64,000 bases of DNA, taken from assembly GCA_020025015.1 (NCBI GenBank), contig JAHHSV010000001.1:1-64000 (forward strand). Direction: 5' to 3'. Under the pieces are notes generated by a model. That model was given only the letters and a program-made list of their open reading frames with translations, made no database searches and was not told the origin of the DNA. Position 1 is the stretch's first letter. Each line of letters starts with the position of its first letter. Source of the DNA: Anaeroplasmataceae bacterium. GTDB lineage: Bacteria > Bacillota_I > Bacilli_A > Acholeplasmatales > Anaeroplasmataceae. Both the position numbers and the translations under genes were made by a program. Positions 26,625 through 35,009 of this stretch are shown piece after piece.

Positions 26625-27114
26625 TGATATTAATGCTATTTTAAAAATAGTTGAGGATGCAAGAACATTAATTACTAAGCAAGGCTTTAAGCAATGGACT
26701 AAGGAAAGTAATTATCCTAATTATGATACATTTATGGCTGATATTAATAATAACTCCTTATATGTAGCTAAGGAGAATGATGAGGTAGTTGGCTTTATGG
26801 CCCTATGCTTTGGTGAAGATCCAAGCTATGCCAAAATAGAAGGCAAGTGGCTTAATAAAGAAGCAAGCTATTCTACTATCCATCGTCTAGCTATTAAGGC
26901 TAACTACTATAATAAGGGAATTGCCAAGGCTCTAATAAATTATGCCTTTACGCTTAGTAAAAAGCATTGTCAGTATATTAGAATTGATACCCATAAGAAT
27001 AATCTTATAATGAATAGCTTAGCTCAAAAAATGGGCTTTCACTATTGTGGAAAAATCTATATTTTAGATGATAAGATAGATCCCGAAAGAAATGCCTACG
27101 AAAGGATGATTTAA
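26590..27114 (+). CDS. GNAT-family N-acetyltransferase
   Basis: The 174-aa product (MSMITIATATTNDINAILKI) fits a Gcn5-related acetyltransferase. The core strands are visible in LYVAKENDEVVGFMAL, the acetyl-CoA loop region is HRLAIKANYYNKGIAKALINYA (R/K-x-x-G-I/A pattern), and a GFHYCGKIY strand closes the fold. The start could be 26590 or 26596. Longer reading back to 26521 is only the antiparallel frame of the previous gene and is basic, unlike the family. The substrate is unknown. It ends one base before the glycosyltransferase start. Confidence 0.82.
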   Translation: MSMITIATATTNDINAILKIVEDARTLITKQGFKQWTKESNYPNYDTFMADINNNSLYVAKENDEVVGFMALCFGEDPSYAKIEGKWLNKEASYSTIHRLAIKANYYNKGIAKALINYAFTLSKKHCQYIRIDTHKNNLIMNSLAQKMGFHYCGKIYILDDKIDPERNAYERMI

Positions 27115-27115
27115 A

Positions 27116-28141
27116 ATGAAGGTTTTAATTTATTCACAAAATCAAAAACAAATGCAAAAATCAGGAATTGGTAATGCCCTACGCCATCAAAAGGAAGCCT
27201 TAGAGGCTAATGGTGTTACTGTTACCTTTGATCCAAAGGATGACTTCGATATTTGCCATATTAATACCTTGTTTTATCGTTCCTATCGCTTTATGCGTAA
27301 GCTTCAAAAGAAGCAAATACCAGTAGTTGCCCATGGTCACTCAACAAAAGAGGATTTCTTAAATTCCTTTAAGGCCTCTAATCTAATAGCACCTTGGTTT
27401 AATCATAATCTTTTAAGAATGTATCGCCATGCAGATTACATTATTACCCCAACTGAGTATTCAAAGGGTTTAATTGAAAATTATAGTAAAATCCATGCTA
27501 AAATATTTCCTTTAAGTAATGGTATAAACTTAGAAAAATATTTAAGGGATACTAAATTTAGTCTTGAGGATGAAAAAGCCTTTTATGATTTTATTGGTAT
27601 TAAGCCTACAGATAAATTTATAATTGGTATGGGATTTTACTTTGTGAGAAAGGGACTTCATGACTTTATTGAGGTTGCCAAAAAGTTCCCCGATATTAAA
27701 TTTATTTGGTTTGGTTATCGCTATAAGCTTATAACCTCAAGACCAATTATGAAGGCTTTAAAAAATAAACCAGATAATGTAATATTACCTGGCTATATTG
27801 ATATGAAGTATAAAAAGGTAGCCTTTGGTAAGGCATCCCTATTCTTCTTCCCATCCTATGAAGAAACTGAAGGAATTGTTACTCTTGAGGCTTTAGCATC
27901 TAAGCTACCTTTATTAGTAAGAGATATTCCTGTTTATAAGGGTTGGCTAGAAAAAGATGTAAATTGCCATATGGCTTCTGATAATGAAGGCTTTGTAAGA
28001 GAAATCAATAATATTCTTAGAGCTGATCAAGCACCAATTGTAAATGAAGGCTATAGGGTTGTAGAAAAGCGAGATATTAAGCTTATCGGTAAAGAATTAA
28101 AAGCAATTTATACAGAAATAATTAATAATCAATATAAATAA
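27116..28141 (+). CDS. GT4 glycosyltransferase, probably glycolipid-forming
   Basis: The 341-aa protein is a GT-B fold family 4 transferase. The N-terminal SGIGNALRHQKEAL loop, the SNGINLEKY segment and the C-terminal EETEGIVTLEAL stretch (E-x7-E motif) are family hallmarks. The overall length and SGxG/HQ N-terminus resemble diglucosyl-diacylglycerol synthases such as CpoA of Streptococcus and alDGS of Acholeplasma. A role in membrane glycolipid or lipoteichoic acid anchor synthesis is therefore likely but inferred. It is the last gene of the lysS cluster and is followed by a strong terminator. Confidence 0.82.
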   Translation: MKVLIYSQNQKQMQKSGIGNALRHQKEALEANGVTVTFDPKDDFDICHINTLFYRSYRFMRKLQKKQIPVVAHGHSTKEDFLNSFKASNLIAPWFNHNLLRMYRHADYIITPTEYSKGLIENYSKIHAKIFPLSNGINLEKYLRDTKFSLEDEKAFYDFIGIKPTDKFIIGMGFYFVRKGLHDFIEVAKKFPDIKFIWFGYRYKLITSRPIMKALKNKPDNVILPGYIDMKYKKVAFGKASLFFFPSYEETEGIVTLEALASKLPLLVRDIPVYKGWLEKDVNCHMASDNEGFVREINNILRADQAPIVNEGYRVVEKRDIKLIGKELKAIYTEIINNQYK

Positions 28142-28142
28142 A

Positions 28143-28169
28143 AATCAGTTCAAATGAACTGATTTTTTT
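28143..28169. terminator. Bidirectional terminator between GT4 gene and small membrane gene
   Basis: A 9-bp perfect stem (AATCAGTTC/GAACTGATT, loop AAAT) followed by TTTTT on the plus strand and flanked by A residues for the other strand. It ends the lysS cluster and also overlaps the end of the convergent gene at 28168. Confidence 0.85.
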
Positions 28170-28488
28170 ATACTCCCAATAGCATAAATACTAATATAAG
28201 CTCACCTAAAATTGAAAATATTATAAGTAAGCTATCTAAAATAAAGCTTGTTTTCTCTTCTCTTTTTGTTAGCTTAAAGTTTAAGATAATAGATACAAAG
28301 GCTAAAATTAAATTAAGACCATAAAAAGCACAGCCCAAATAAATAATTGTTAAAATAAGCATTACCCTATCAACAGAATCCGTAACCCCTAAATTCAGTG
28401 TTGTTATAGAAAAATATAGCGAATAGATAAAAAACGAAAAGAAAATCGTATAGCCAATCGCTAATAATATTCGTCTTGCTGTTTTCAT
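28168..28488 (-). CDS. Small three-helix membrane protein, unknown
   Basis: The ATG at 28488 follows an AGGAAGTGA site and gives 106 aa (MKTARRILLAIGY...). Three hydrophobic segments are predicted at about 7-30, 41-68 and 80-105, with a basic-acidic loop (KLTKREEK) between the second and third. I recognise no family. Its stop codon lies inside the bidirectional terminator, so the gene is transcribed alone and convergently with the GT4 gene. Confidence 0.65.
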   Translation of the reverse strand: MKTARRILLAIGYTIFFSFFIYSLYFSITTLNLGVTDSVDRVMLILTIIYLGCAFYGLNLILAFVSIILNFKLTKREEKTSFILDSLLIIFSILGELILVFMLLGV

Positions 28489-28522
28489 TAAATCACTTCC
28501 TGAATTAATTTTACACCAAAAC

Positions 28523-28556
28523 AAAAGAAGATGCTAGATTCTAGCATCTTCTTTGC
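28523..28556 (-). terminator. Terminator after fba
   Basis: A 13-14 bp near-perfect stem (AAGAAGATGCTAG/CTAGCATCTTCTT, loop ATT) followed on the minus strand by TTTTGTTTTG. Confidence 0.85.
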
Positions 28557-28565
28557 TTGTTTTAA

Positions 28566-29435
28566 TTAGAAAGCTTTACCAACTGAACCGAAGATTTCCA
28601 TCTTTTCTAATACAGTTTGCTTAATTGCTTCAGTACCTGGAGCTAATAATTTACGAGGGTCGAAGCCTTTCTTAACTTGATCCTTACCAGCTTCAATATA
28701 CTCACGAGTAGCTTTAGCGAAAGCTAATTGGCATTCAGTATTAACGTTAACCTTGCATACACCTAATTTAATAGCCTTTTGAACCATTTCAGCTGGGATA
28801 CCAGTACCGCCGTGTAATACTAATGGCATTCCAGGAACAGCTTCCTTAATCTTCTCTAATACATCGAATCTTAAGCCTGGCCAGTTTTCTGGATAAACAC
28901 CATGAATGTTACCAATACCAGCTGCTAGCATATCGATACCTAATGCAGCAATCTTTGCACATTCATTTGGATCAGCACATTCGCCCATACCAACAACACC
29001 GTCTTCTTCACCACCGATTGAACCTACTTCAGCCTCAACAGTAGCACCCTTTTCTTTTGCAAGAGCAACAACCTCTTTAGTCTTTTCTACGTTTTCAGCG
29101 AAATCATAGTGAGAACCATCAAACATTACTGAAGAATAACCTGCTTCTAAGCAAGCCTTAGCTCCTTCATATGTACCATGGTCTAAGTGTAGAGCTACTG
29201 GTACAGTAATGTTTAAAGCTTCGATCATAGCCTTAACCATAGCTACAACTGTAGTATAACCAGTCATATATTTGTTAGCGCCCTCAGATACACCTAGCAT
29301 AACTGGTGATTTTGCTTCCTCAGCAGCTAATAGAATAGCTTTTGTCCATTCTAAATTGTTAATATTAAAAGCACCAACAGCATAATGGCCTTCTTTTGCT
29401 TTTAACATCATTTCTTTTGCATTTACTAATGGCAT
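28566..29435 (-). CDS. fba: Fructose-bisphosphate aldolase, class II
   Basis: This zinc enzyme cleaves fructose-1,6-bisphosphate into DHAP and glyceraldehyde-3-phosphate in glycolysis. The 289-aa protein contains HLDHGTYEGAKACLEAG (Zn ligand His and catalytic Asp), SVMFDGSHYDFAENV, the second Zn His in GNIHGVYP, and LVLHGGTGIP. Length and motifs are standard. It has its own promoter and terminator, so it is expressed alone. The GGAGGAAATTTTAATT site is strong. Confidence 0.97.
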   Translation of the reverse strand: MPLVNAKEMMLKAKEGHYAVGAFNINNLEWTKAILLAAEEAKSPVMLGVSEGANKYMTGYTTVVAMVKAMIEALNITVPVALHLDHGTYEGAKACLEAGYSSVMFDGSHYDFAENVEKTKEVVALAKEKGATVEAEVGSIGGEEDGVVGMGECADPNECAKIAALGIDMLAAGIGNIHGVYPENWPGLRFDVLEKIKEAVPGMPLVLHGGTGIPAEMVQKAIKLGVCKVNVNTECQLAFAKATREYIEAGKDQVKKGFDPRKLLAPGTEAIKQTVLEKMEIFGSVGKAF

Positions 29436-29477
29436 AATTAAAATTTCCTCCGTTTTTTATAGTTATCTGACAACATT

Positions 29478-29506
29478 ATTATATAATAGCGTGTATAACA
29501 ATTCAA
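29478..29506 (-). promoter_or_regulatory. Promoter of fba
   Basis: TTGAAT (29506-29501), exactly 17 bp, then TATAAT (29483-29478). Confidence 0.8.
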
Positions 29507-29528
29507 TGTGAAAGCCTTTTTATATCGC

Positions 29529-29560
29529 AAAAATTAAAGGAGAACCAAACGGTCCTCCTT
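29529..29560 (-). terminator. Terminator after pyrG
   Basis: A 10-bp stem (AAGGAGGACC/GGTTCTCCTT with a G-U pair, loop GTTT) followed on the minus strand by TAATTTTTG. Confidence 0.8.
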
Positions 29561-29564
29561 AAAA

Positions 29565-31166
29565 TTATCTATTCTTATATTTTAATGCTTGATCAATTAA
29601 ACCAATAAATAAAGCATGAGCTCTATTTGGTCTTGATAAGAATTCAGGATGGAATTGCGAGCATACATAATATGGGTGATTCTTAAGCTCAATAATTTCA
29701 ACCATATCTGTTTCAGGGTTTGTTCCAGAAACAACTAAATCCTTTTCAAACATATTTCTGAAGCTATTGTTAAACTCATAACGATGACGATGACGTTCTT
29801 CAATAACCTCTTTCTTATAATAGTTATAAGCAACACTATCCTTCTTAACTGCAACCTTGTGTAGGCCTAAACGCAAGCTTGAAGCTGGCTTATCGCCATC
29901 AAGAATTATATCAATTACTGGATGAGTAGTATTAGGATCAATTTCAGTTGAATTTGCATCACCCCAGCCCATAACATTTCTTGCATATTCAATACATGCT
30001 AATTGCATACCATAGCAAATACCTAGCATAGGAATATTGCTTTCACGGCAATATTTTAAAGCGGCAAATTTACCTTCAATTCCGCCTGGACCAAAGCCAC
30101 CTGGAACTAAGACACCATCAAACGGTGCTAAAACATCCTTAATATTTTCCTCGCTAACCTCATGTGAATCAATTAAGGTAATATTGGTTTTCTTATGGAA
30201 GTGGTAGCCTGCATGCTTTAATGATTCAATAATAGAAATATAAGCATCCTTTAAGCTTGCATATTTACCAACAATGGCAATATTAACCTCACCATCTAAA
30301 TGCTTAATATTATAAATCATTTGATTCCATTCAGTCATATCAGCCTTTGGTACATTTAAACCAAAATGCTTACATACTACATCATCAATGTGTTGTTTAT
30401 GAAGCTTTGATGGCACCTCATAAACAATTTTAGCATCTCTTGCCTCAAAGATATTTTCAGTAGGAATATCACAGAATAAAGCAATCTTTTCCTTAACATC
30501 CGTTGAGATTTTAACCTCACTACGAAGAATAATAATATCTGGTTGGATACCTAAGCTACGAAGCTCCTTAACGCTATGTTGAGTTGGCTTAGTTTTAATT
30601 TCACCTGCAGCCTTTAAATATGGAACTAAGGTATTGTGAACATACAATGTGTTTTGGTAACCAAAGTCGCGTCTTGCTTGGCGGATTGCCTCTAAGAATG
30701 GTAATGATTCGATATCACCAACGGTACCACCAATTTCTGTAATAACAACATCAGCATCACTTGTTCTAGCAGCCTTTAAAAGCTTATCCTTAATTGCGTT
30801 AGTTATATGAGGAATAACCTGAACAGTTCTACCATCATAACCGCCCTTACGTTCCTTTGCAATTACACTAGAATAAATCTTACCTGTTGTAATATTAGAT
30901 TCCTTGCTTAAATTTTCATCTATAAATCTCTCATAATGTCCTAAATCTAGGTCAGTTTCTGCACCATCATCAGTTACAAAAACCTCGCCATGCTGATAGG
31001 GAGACATCATTCCTGGATCCACGTTAATATATGGATCGAATTTTTGCATGAACACCTTTAGACCACGATTTTTTAAAAGTCTACCAATACTTGCTGCTGA
31101 AACACCCTTTCCCAATGATGAAACAACACCGCCTGTAATAAAAATAAATTTAGTTTCCTTAGCCAT
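29565..31166 (-). CDS. pyrG: CTP synthase
   Basis: This glutamine amidotransferase makes CTP from UTP, the last step of de novo pyrimidine synthesis. The 533-aa protein starts with the synthetase domain (GGVVSSLGKGVSAASIG, a P-loop-like motif) and carries ITEIGGTVGDIES. The C-terminal class I amidotransferase domain has the Cys nucleophile in LGICYGMQLA and the His-Glu pair in SQFHPEF. The start is supported by AAAGGAGTTGGAT. Its leader contains a hairpin and a GGGC transcription start that closely match the CTP-responsive attenuator described for pyrG of Bacillus subtilis and Lactococcus. Confidence 0.98.
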   Translation of the reverse strand: MAKETKFIFITGGVVSSLGKGVSAASIGRLLKNRGLKVFMQKFDPYINVDPGMMSPYQHGEVFVTDDGAETDLDLGHYERFIDENLSKESNITTGKIYSSVIAKERKGGYDGRTVQVIPHITNAIKDKLLKAARTSDADVVITEIGGTVGDIESLPFLEAIRQARRDFGYQNTLYVHNTLVPYLKAAGEIKTKPTQHSVKELRSLGIQPDIIILRSEVKISTDVKEKIALFCDIPTENIFEARDAKIVYEVPSKLHKQHIDDVVCKHFGLNVPKADMTEWNQMIYNIKHLDGEVNIAIVGKYASLKDAYISIIESLKHAGYHFHKKTNITLIDSHEVSEENIKDVLAPFDGVLVPGGFGPGGIEGKFAALKYCRESNIPMLGICYGMQLACIEYARNVMGWGDANSTEIDPNTTHPVIDIILDGDKPASSLRLGLHKVAVKKDSVAYNYYKKEVIEERHRHRYEFNNSFRNMFEKDLVVSGTNPETDMVEIIELKNHPYYVCSQFHPEFLSRPNRAHALFIGLIDQALKYKNR

Positions 31167-31188
31167 ATTTTATCCAACTCCTTTATAA

Positions 31189-31228
31189 AAAAATAAAAGT
31201 TCTCCCATTGGAAGAACTTAGTGTGCCC
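31189..31228 (-). promoter_or_regulatory. pyrG leader, predicted CTP-responsive attenuator
   Basis: The predicted transcript starts at 31228 with GGGCACAC. The hairpin that follows (AAGTTCTTCC/GGGAGAACTT, loop AAT, 31219-31197) is directly followed by a U-rich tract and lies before the ribosome binding site of pyrG. The 5' arm is pyrimidine-rich (UUCUUCC), as needed for base-pairing with extra G residues added by reiterative transcription when CTP is low. It could also simply end the upstream operon. Confidence 0.7.
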
Positions 31229-31234
31229 TTTTCG

Positions 31235-31263
31235 ATTATATAGCAACAATTTAATAATTGCAA
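31235..31263 (-). promoter_or_regulatory. Promoter of pyrG
   Basis: TTGCAA (31263-31258), a 17-bp spacer and TATAAT (31240-31235). The first G of GGGC lies 7 bases after the -10, a normal start distance. The promoter begins just after the end of the upstream aldolase gene. Confidence 0.8.
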
Positions 31264-31266
31264 CAA

Positions 31267-32292
31267 TTACTTTCGAAAAAATTTATGCATTATTTTATTT
31301 AATTCAAGAACATCCTCTAGCTTTGTCGCAAAGCTGGTTACAAAACGAATAACCCTTGTATCCTTAAAAGAGATAAAGTCATCACAGATAACCTCATTAT
31401 GAATTGCTAAAGCTAATGCATTAGAAACCTCAATAAAAATTTGATTAGTTACACTTGGCATGTATTCCTTAATACCAAGAGACTTTAGGTTATCTCTAAT
31501 TAGATTAGCCATTTCATTGGCGTGCTTTCCCATTTCAAAAAATAAATCATCCTTTAAGGCCTCATAAAACTGAACCCCTAATAATCTACCCTTAGCTAAT
31601 AAGCCACCATGCTGCTTTACTAAAAACTTAAAATCGGGCTGCATTTCTTCATTACGAATAACTAAAGCCTCACCAAATAATAAGCCATTCTTAGTTCCAC
31701 CAAGATAAAATGCATCACAAAGCTTATTAATAGTAGCTAAATCTAAATCATTTCCCTTACTGGTTAAAGCACTGGCAATACGTGCTCCATCCATATATAG
31801 ATATAAGCCATATTGGTCACATACCTCTCTAAGCTTAATTAACTCAGCCTTAGTATAAATTGTTCCATATTCTGTCGAATTAGAAATATAAACCATCTTG
31901 GGCTTAACCATATGATAATCCGTATGATTAAACATTACCTCAGAAATCAATTCAGGTGTTAGCTTTGCCAATTCATTTTTAACCGCAATAACCTTATGAC
32001 CAGTTGCTTCAATAGCTCCAGTTTCGTGCACATTTATATGACCGGTATCACAAGAAATTACCGCTTCATAAGGCCTTAATCCTGATATTACAGTTAGGTT
32101 GGTAATGGTTCCACCAACCATTAAATGCACAAAAACATTTTGATCATTAACTAGCTCTTTAATTCTATTAATAGCCTTGTTAGTGTATTCATCCTCGCCA
32201 TAGCCAACTGTGCTTTCAAGGTTAGTTTTCGTTAAGGCTTCAAGTATTTTTGGATTACAGCCTTCACTATAATCATTATTAAAACTAATCAT
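31267..32292 (-). CDS. Low-specificity threonine aldolase-like PLP enzyme
   Basis: The ATG at 32292, behind AGGATTTG, gives 341 aa; a TTG one codon upstream is less likely. The protein belongs to the beta-eliminating lyase/threonine aldolase group: FNNDYSEGCNPKILEAL start, VGYGEDEYTNKA, the PLP-stacking His region HVHETGAIE, MDGARIA with the PLP Asp, and the Schiff-base Lys in LGGTKNGLLFGEA. Splitting of threonine or allo-threonine to glycine and acetaldehyde is the usual activity. It follows the peptidase gene by 6 bases in an asnA-pepP-ltaE-like run. Confidence 0.85.
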   Translation of the reverse strand: MISFNNDYSEGCNPKILEALTKTNLESTVGYGEDEYTNKAINRIKELVNDQNVFVHLMVGGTITNLTVISGLRPYEAVISCDTGHINVHETGAIEATGHKVIAVKNELAKLTPELISEVMFNHTDYHMVKPKMVYISNSTEYGTIYTKAELIKLREVCDQYGLYLYMDGARIASALTSKGNDLDLATINKLCDAFYLGGTKNGLLFGEALVIRNEEMQPDFKFLVKQHGGLLAKGRLLGVQFYEALKDDLFFEMGKHANEMANLIRDNLKSLGIKEYMPSVTNQIFIEVSNALALAIHNEVICDDFISFKDTRVIRFVTSFATKLEDVLELNKIMHKFFRK

Positions 32293-32298
32293 CAAATC

Positions 32299-33510
32299 CT
32301 ACTTTCTGTTAGCCATATATTCTTCAATATCGCTAACCTCCTTAATAATTCCAGCACTTAAATTAATGCAACCATTTTCAGTTATATATAAATCATCTTC
32401 AATACGAACGCCTATTTTCCATTCTGGGATATATAAGCCTGGTTCATTAGAAATTATCGCACCTGGTTTTAATTCATCATAAATACAGAAATCATGACAT
32501 ACCATACCTAAATGATGGCTTACACCATGGAAGTAATATTTTCTAACCTCACTTCTATCCTTAATTAAGCCAAGCTTTTTTAATTCCTTAGCAAAGAAAT
32601 CAATAACCATTTCATTTAAATCACGCGTTGTATAACCAGGTCTAGCCTTTGATTCAATCATCTTTTGACAATTTAATACAATCTCATAAACAAGCTTTTG
32701 TCTCTCGCTAAACTTACCATTAACAGGGAAGGTACGGCTGACATCTGCACAATATGTATTTAAGGATGCACCTAAATCAAATAAGATTAAATCGCCATCC
32801 TGAAGAGTGTCTTTATTTTCAGTATAGTGTAGGCAGGTGCTATTAATTCCACTTGCGGCAATAGTTGGGAAGGAAAAACCTGTCGCTCCATTAAACTTAA
32901 TAGCCTCATCAAATTTAGCTTCAATTTGATATTCCTTTAAGCCCGGCTTTAGATTATCTAGGATATTCTTAACACCATCCCAGGTAATAAGATTAGCCTT
33001 ACGAATCATATCAGCCTCTTCTTGCTCCTTAACACTACGTAATCTCTTTAAAATATTATTGCCATTAACAATAGTTACCTTCTTAGTATCTAAAACAGTT
33101 CTAATGAAATAATCCTCATAGGAATACTTTTGGGTATCATCCTCTTTAAATAGGCAATAAAGCTTTGAAGACTCATCTAATAAATTCATTAAGTCATTCA
33201 TAAAGTTATTGATAATACCAACATGCTCAACCTTACTAATTTCCTTAGCCTCAGCCTCTCTAATAGTAGGTCCAGTCCAGCGCTCCTGCATTGGATCTAT
33301 TTCATGGATATATAATCTTTCAACCTTCTTACCATTATGCTTACCTAATAATAGAATGTCATCAAATTCAAATAAGCCTGTTAAATACAAAAAGTTTCTT
33401 TCAACCGCATACTTGCTGGCGTCCTCATCTGGTCTTTTATTGAAAAAGACAAAAAAGCTATTATCTCCTAAGGCATCAATTACGCCTTTTCTTCTTTCCT
33501 TATAATTCAT
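32299..33510 (-). CDS. M24B metallopeptidase, Xaa-Pro aminopeptidase-like
   Basis: The 403-aa protein has an N-terminal aminopeptidase-P-type domain (to about 165) and a C-terminal pita-bread domain. The five metal ligands are visible: Asp in LILFDLGA, Asp in ADVSRTF, His in HGVSHHLG, Glu in SNEPGLYI and Glu in GVRIEDDLYIT. It should remove N-terminal residues preceding proline from peptides in the cytosol. It lies 12 bases downstream of asnA and 6 bases upstream of the aldolase gene, so the three form an operon. Confidence 0.92.
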   Translation of the reverse strand: MNYKERRKGVIDALGDNSFFVFFNKRPDEDASKYAVERNFLYLTGLFEFDDILLLGKHNGKKVERLYIHEIDPMQERWTGPTIREAEAKEISKVEHVGIINNFMNDLMNLLDESSKLYCLFKEDDTQKYSYEDYFIRTVLDTKKVTIVNGNNILKRLRSVKEQEEADMIRKANLITWDGVKNILDNLKPGLKEYQIEAKFDEAIKFNGATGFSFPTIAASGINSTCLHYTENKDTLQDGDLILFDLGASLNTYCADVSRTFPVNGKFSERQKLVYEIVLNCQKMIESKARPGYTTRDLNEMVIDFFAKELKKLGLIKDRSEVRKYYFHGVSHHLGMVCHDFCIYDELKPGAIISNEPGLYIPEWKIGVRIEDDLYITENGCINLSAGIIKEVSDIEEYMANRK

Positions 33511-33522
33511 AATTTCATCCTC

Positions 33523-34509
33523 CTATAATAATTTAATATTCTTATCCTTACATTCCTTAATTACTTCTTCACTCCATAATGAGGCTTGAACCTCACCAAT
33601 ATGAACCTTATTTAATAGTAATAAGCAAATTCTAGATTGACCAATTCCGCCACCAATTGTATAAGGTAATTCTTCATTTAAAATCATCTTATGATAAGGA
33701 TAATTTAATCTCTCTAAAACATTCTTATATTTTACCTGCTTTAATAGGCTATCACTATCAACACGAATACCCATTGAGCTTACCTCAACTGCCTCATCTA
33801 AAAGTGGGTGATAAATTAATAAATCACCATTTAAATTCCAATCATCATAATCTGGAGATCGAGAATCATGGCTCTCTCCTCCTGATAACGGCCAGCCTAT
33901 TCCAATAATAAAGGTAATTGGATGCTCCTTACATATTGCATGCTCACGTTCCTTACCGCTTAAATTAGGATACATTTTATAAAGCTCTTCCGTTGTAATA
34001 AAGAAGACATCATCAGTAATATATCTATCTAAGCACGGGAAGCTTTTTAAAATATCCTCCTGCGCTAAATATAGGGCATGAACAATACTTCTTACTGTTG
34101 CCTTTAAATACTCAAGATTACGATCTTCCTTTCTAATTAGCTTTTCCCAATCCCATTGGTCAACATAAATAGAATGAAGATGATCTACTATCTCATCCTT
34201 ACGGATAGCATTCATATCAGTATATAATCCTTCACCATGATGAAAGCCATAATGGCTTAGAGCCATTCTTTTCCATTTAGCCAAGGAATGAACTATTTCT
34301 ATTTCATCACTGCTTATATTATTAGCCACAAAAGAAACCGGCTTTTCACTACCACTTAAATTATCATTTAAGCCTGACTTAGAATAAACAAATAATGGAG
34401 CTGAAACACGCATTAATTGAAGACATCTAGCTAAGATATTTTCAAAATTATCCTTAACCATTTTAATAGCTATTTCACTTTCCTTTAAATTTAATTTGGT
34501 CTTGTACAT
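33523..34509 (-). CDS. asnA: Aspartate-ammonia ligase (AsnA type)
   Basis: This enzyme makes asparagine from aspartate and free ammonia with ATP; it is a class II aaRS-like fold. At 328 aa it has normal length. Motifs include the N-terminal VSAPLFVYSKSGLNDNLSG, the central GEGLYTDMNAIRKDE and the C-terminal GGGIGQSRICLLLLNKVHIGE. The GAGGTG site supports the ATG. A TATAAT at about 34524-34529 could be its -10 but its -35 is poor. First gene of the asnA-peptidase-aldolase operon. Confidence 0.96.
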   Translation of the reverse strand: MYKTKLNLKESEIAIKMVKDNFENILARCLQLMRVSAPLFVYSKSGLNDNLSGSEKPVSFVANNISSDEIEIVHSLAKWKRMALSHYGFHHGEGLYTDMNAIRKDEIVDHLHSIYVDQWDWEKLIRKEDRNLEYLKATVRSIVHALYLAQEDILKSFPCLDRYITDDVFFITTEELYKMYPNLSGKEREHAICKEHPITFIIGIGWPLSGGESHDSRSPDYDDWNLNGDLLIYHPLLDEAVEVSSMGIRVDSDSLLKQVKYKNVLERLNYPYHKMILNEELPYTIGGGIGQSRICLLLLNKVHIGEVQASLWSEEVIKECKDKNIKLL

Positions 34510-34606
34510 AAAAACACCTCATTTAGTTGCTATTATACTACTACTAGGGCTTTTTTTCACTAAAAACAACCCTAATTAAAAAAATCAAAAAAATTTAATT
34601 TTGTTC

Positions 34607-34635
34607 TTGCTTTTCATTTCTCAAGCGTGTATAAT
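34607..34635 (+). promoter_or_regulatory. Promoter of tRNA-Gly
   Basis: TTGCTT (34607-34612), a 17-bp spacer, TATAAT (34630-34635); the mature tRNA starts 12 bases later. Confidence 0.75.
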
Positions 34636-34646
34636 AATAAACGCAC

Positions 34647-34721
34647 GCCGCAGTAGTACAATGGCTAGTACATCTGATTGCCATTCAGATGATGTGGGTT
34701 CGATTCCCATCTGTGGCTCCA
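34647..34721 (+). tRNA. tRNA-Gly (anticodon GCC)
   Basis: The cloverleaf is complete. The acceptor stem is GCCGCAG/CTGTGGC, the D-arm stem GTAC/GTAC, and the anticodon stem TCTGA/TCAGA holds loop TTGCCAT with GCC at 34680-34682. The T-loop is TTCGATT. The 3' CCA is encoded (34719-34721). It has its own promoter and terminator and reads against most neighbouring genes. Confidence 0.96.
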
Positions 34722-34733
34722 AAATAAATGATT

Positions 34734-34757
34734 AGACTTGTTAAAGTCTTTTTTTTT
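34734..34757 (+). terminator. Terminator after tRNA-Gly
   Basis: GACTT/AAGTC stem with loop GTTA followed by a run of T residues. Confidence 0.8.
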
Positions 34758-34827
34758 ACATTTTTATATAAATAAAATACACTACTTCCAAGCTTGACAC
34801 TTGGTGTTTATAAAAACTAATTTAAAC

Positions 34828-34860
34828 AAAAAACGGCTTATCAAAAAAGCCGCTTTTTTT
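34828..34860. terminator. Terminator after the mgtC-small gene unit
   Basis: CGGCTT/AAGCCG stem flanked by A6 on one side and T7 on the other, so it can work on both strands. On the minus strand it lies 9 bases after the stop of the 46-aa gene. Confidence 0.8.
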
Positions 34861-34868
34861 ATTTAATA

Positions 34869-35009
34869 TCAAAAATTAAGTCTAGGTAAATCTAAATAAT
34901 AGTAATAGCTTGGCTTTCTTTTGATAGAAGCCCTGCTAGTTAAATTATTTTTATTAGTTAGGGAAGAACTTAATTTTCTTTGATTTAATTTAGAATAAAT
35001 AGATACCAT
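34869..35009 (-). CDS. Small basic protein coupled to the mgtC-like gene
   Basis: A 46-aa reading frame starts with ATG at 35009 that overlaps the TAA of the mgtC-like gene (TAATG). A GGAGG site lies 9 bases upstream, inside the end of that gene, and a terminator follows the TGA stop. The product is MVSIYSKLNQRKLSSS..., rich in Lys/Arg and Ser, with four consecutive Tyr residues and end LDLPRLNF. It has no clear membrane segment or signal. Overlapping stop/start, ribosome binding site and terminator position support a real, translationally coupled gene. I recognise no family. Confidence 0.6.
   Translation of the reverse strand: MVSIYSKLNQRKLSSSLTNKNNLTSRASIKRKPSYYYYLDLPRLNF

Noticed and set aside
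34510..34646. A T-box or amino-acid riboswitch upstream of asnA
   Set aside because: No specifier stem or T-box sequence is visible; the region holds only the asnA promoter area and the tRNA-Gly promoter.
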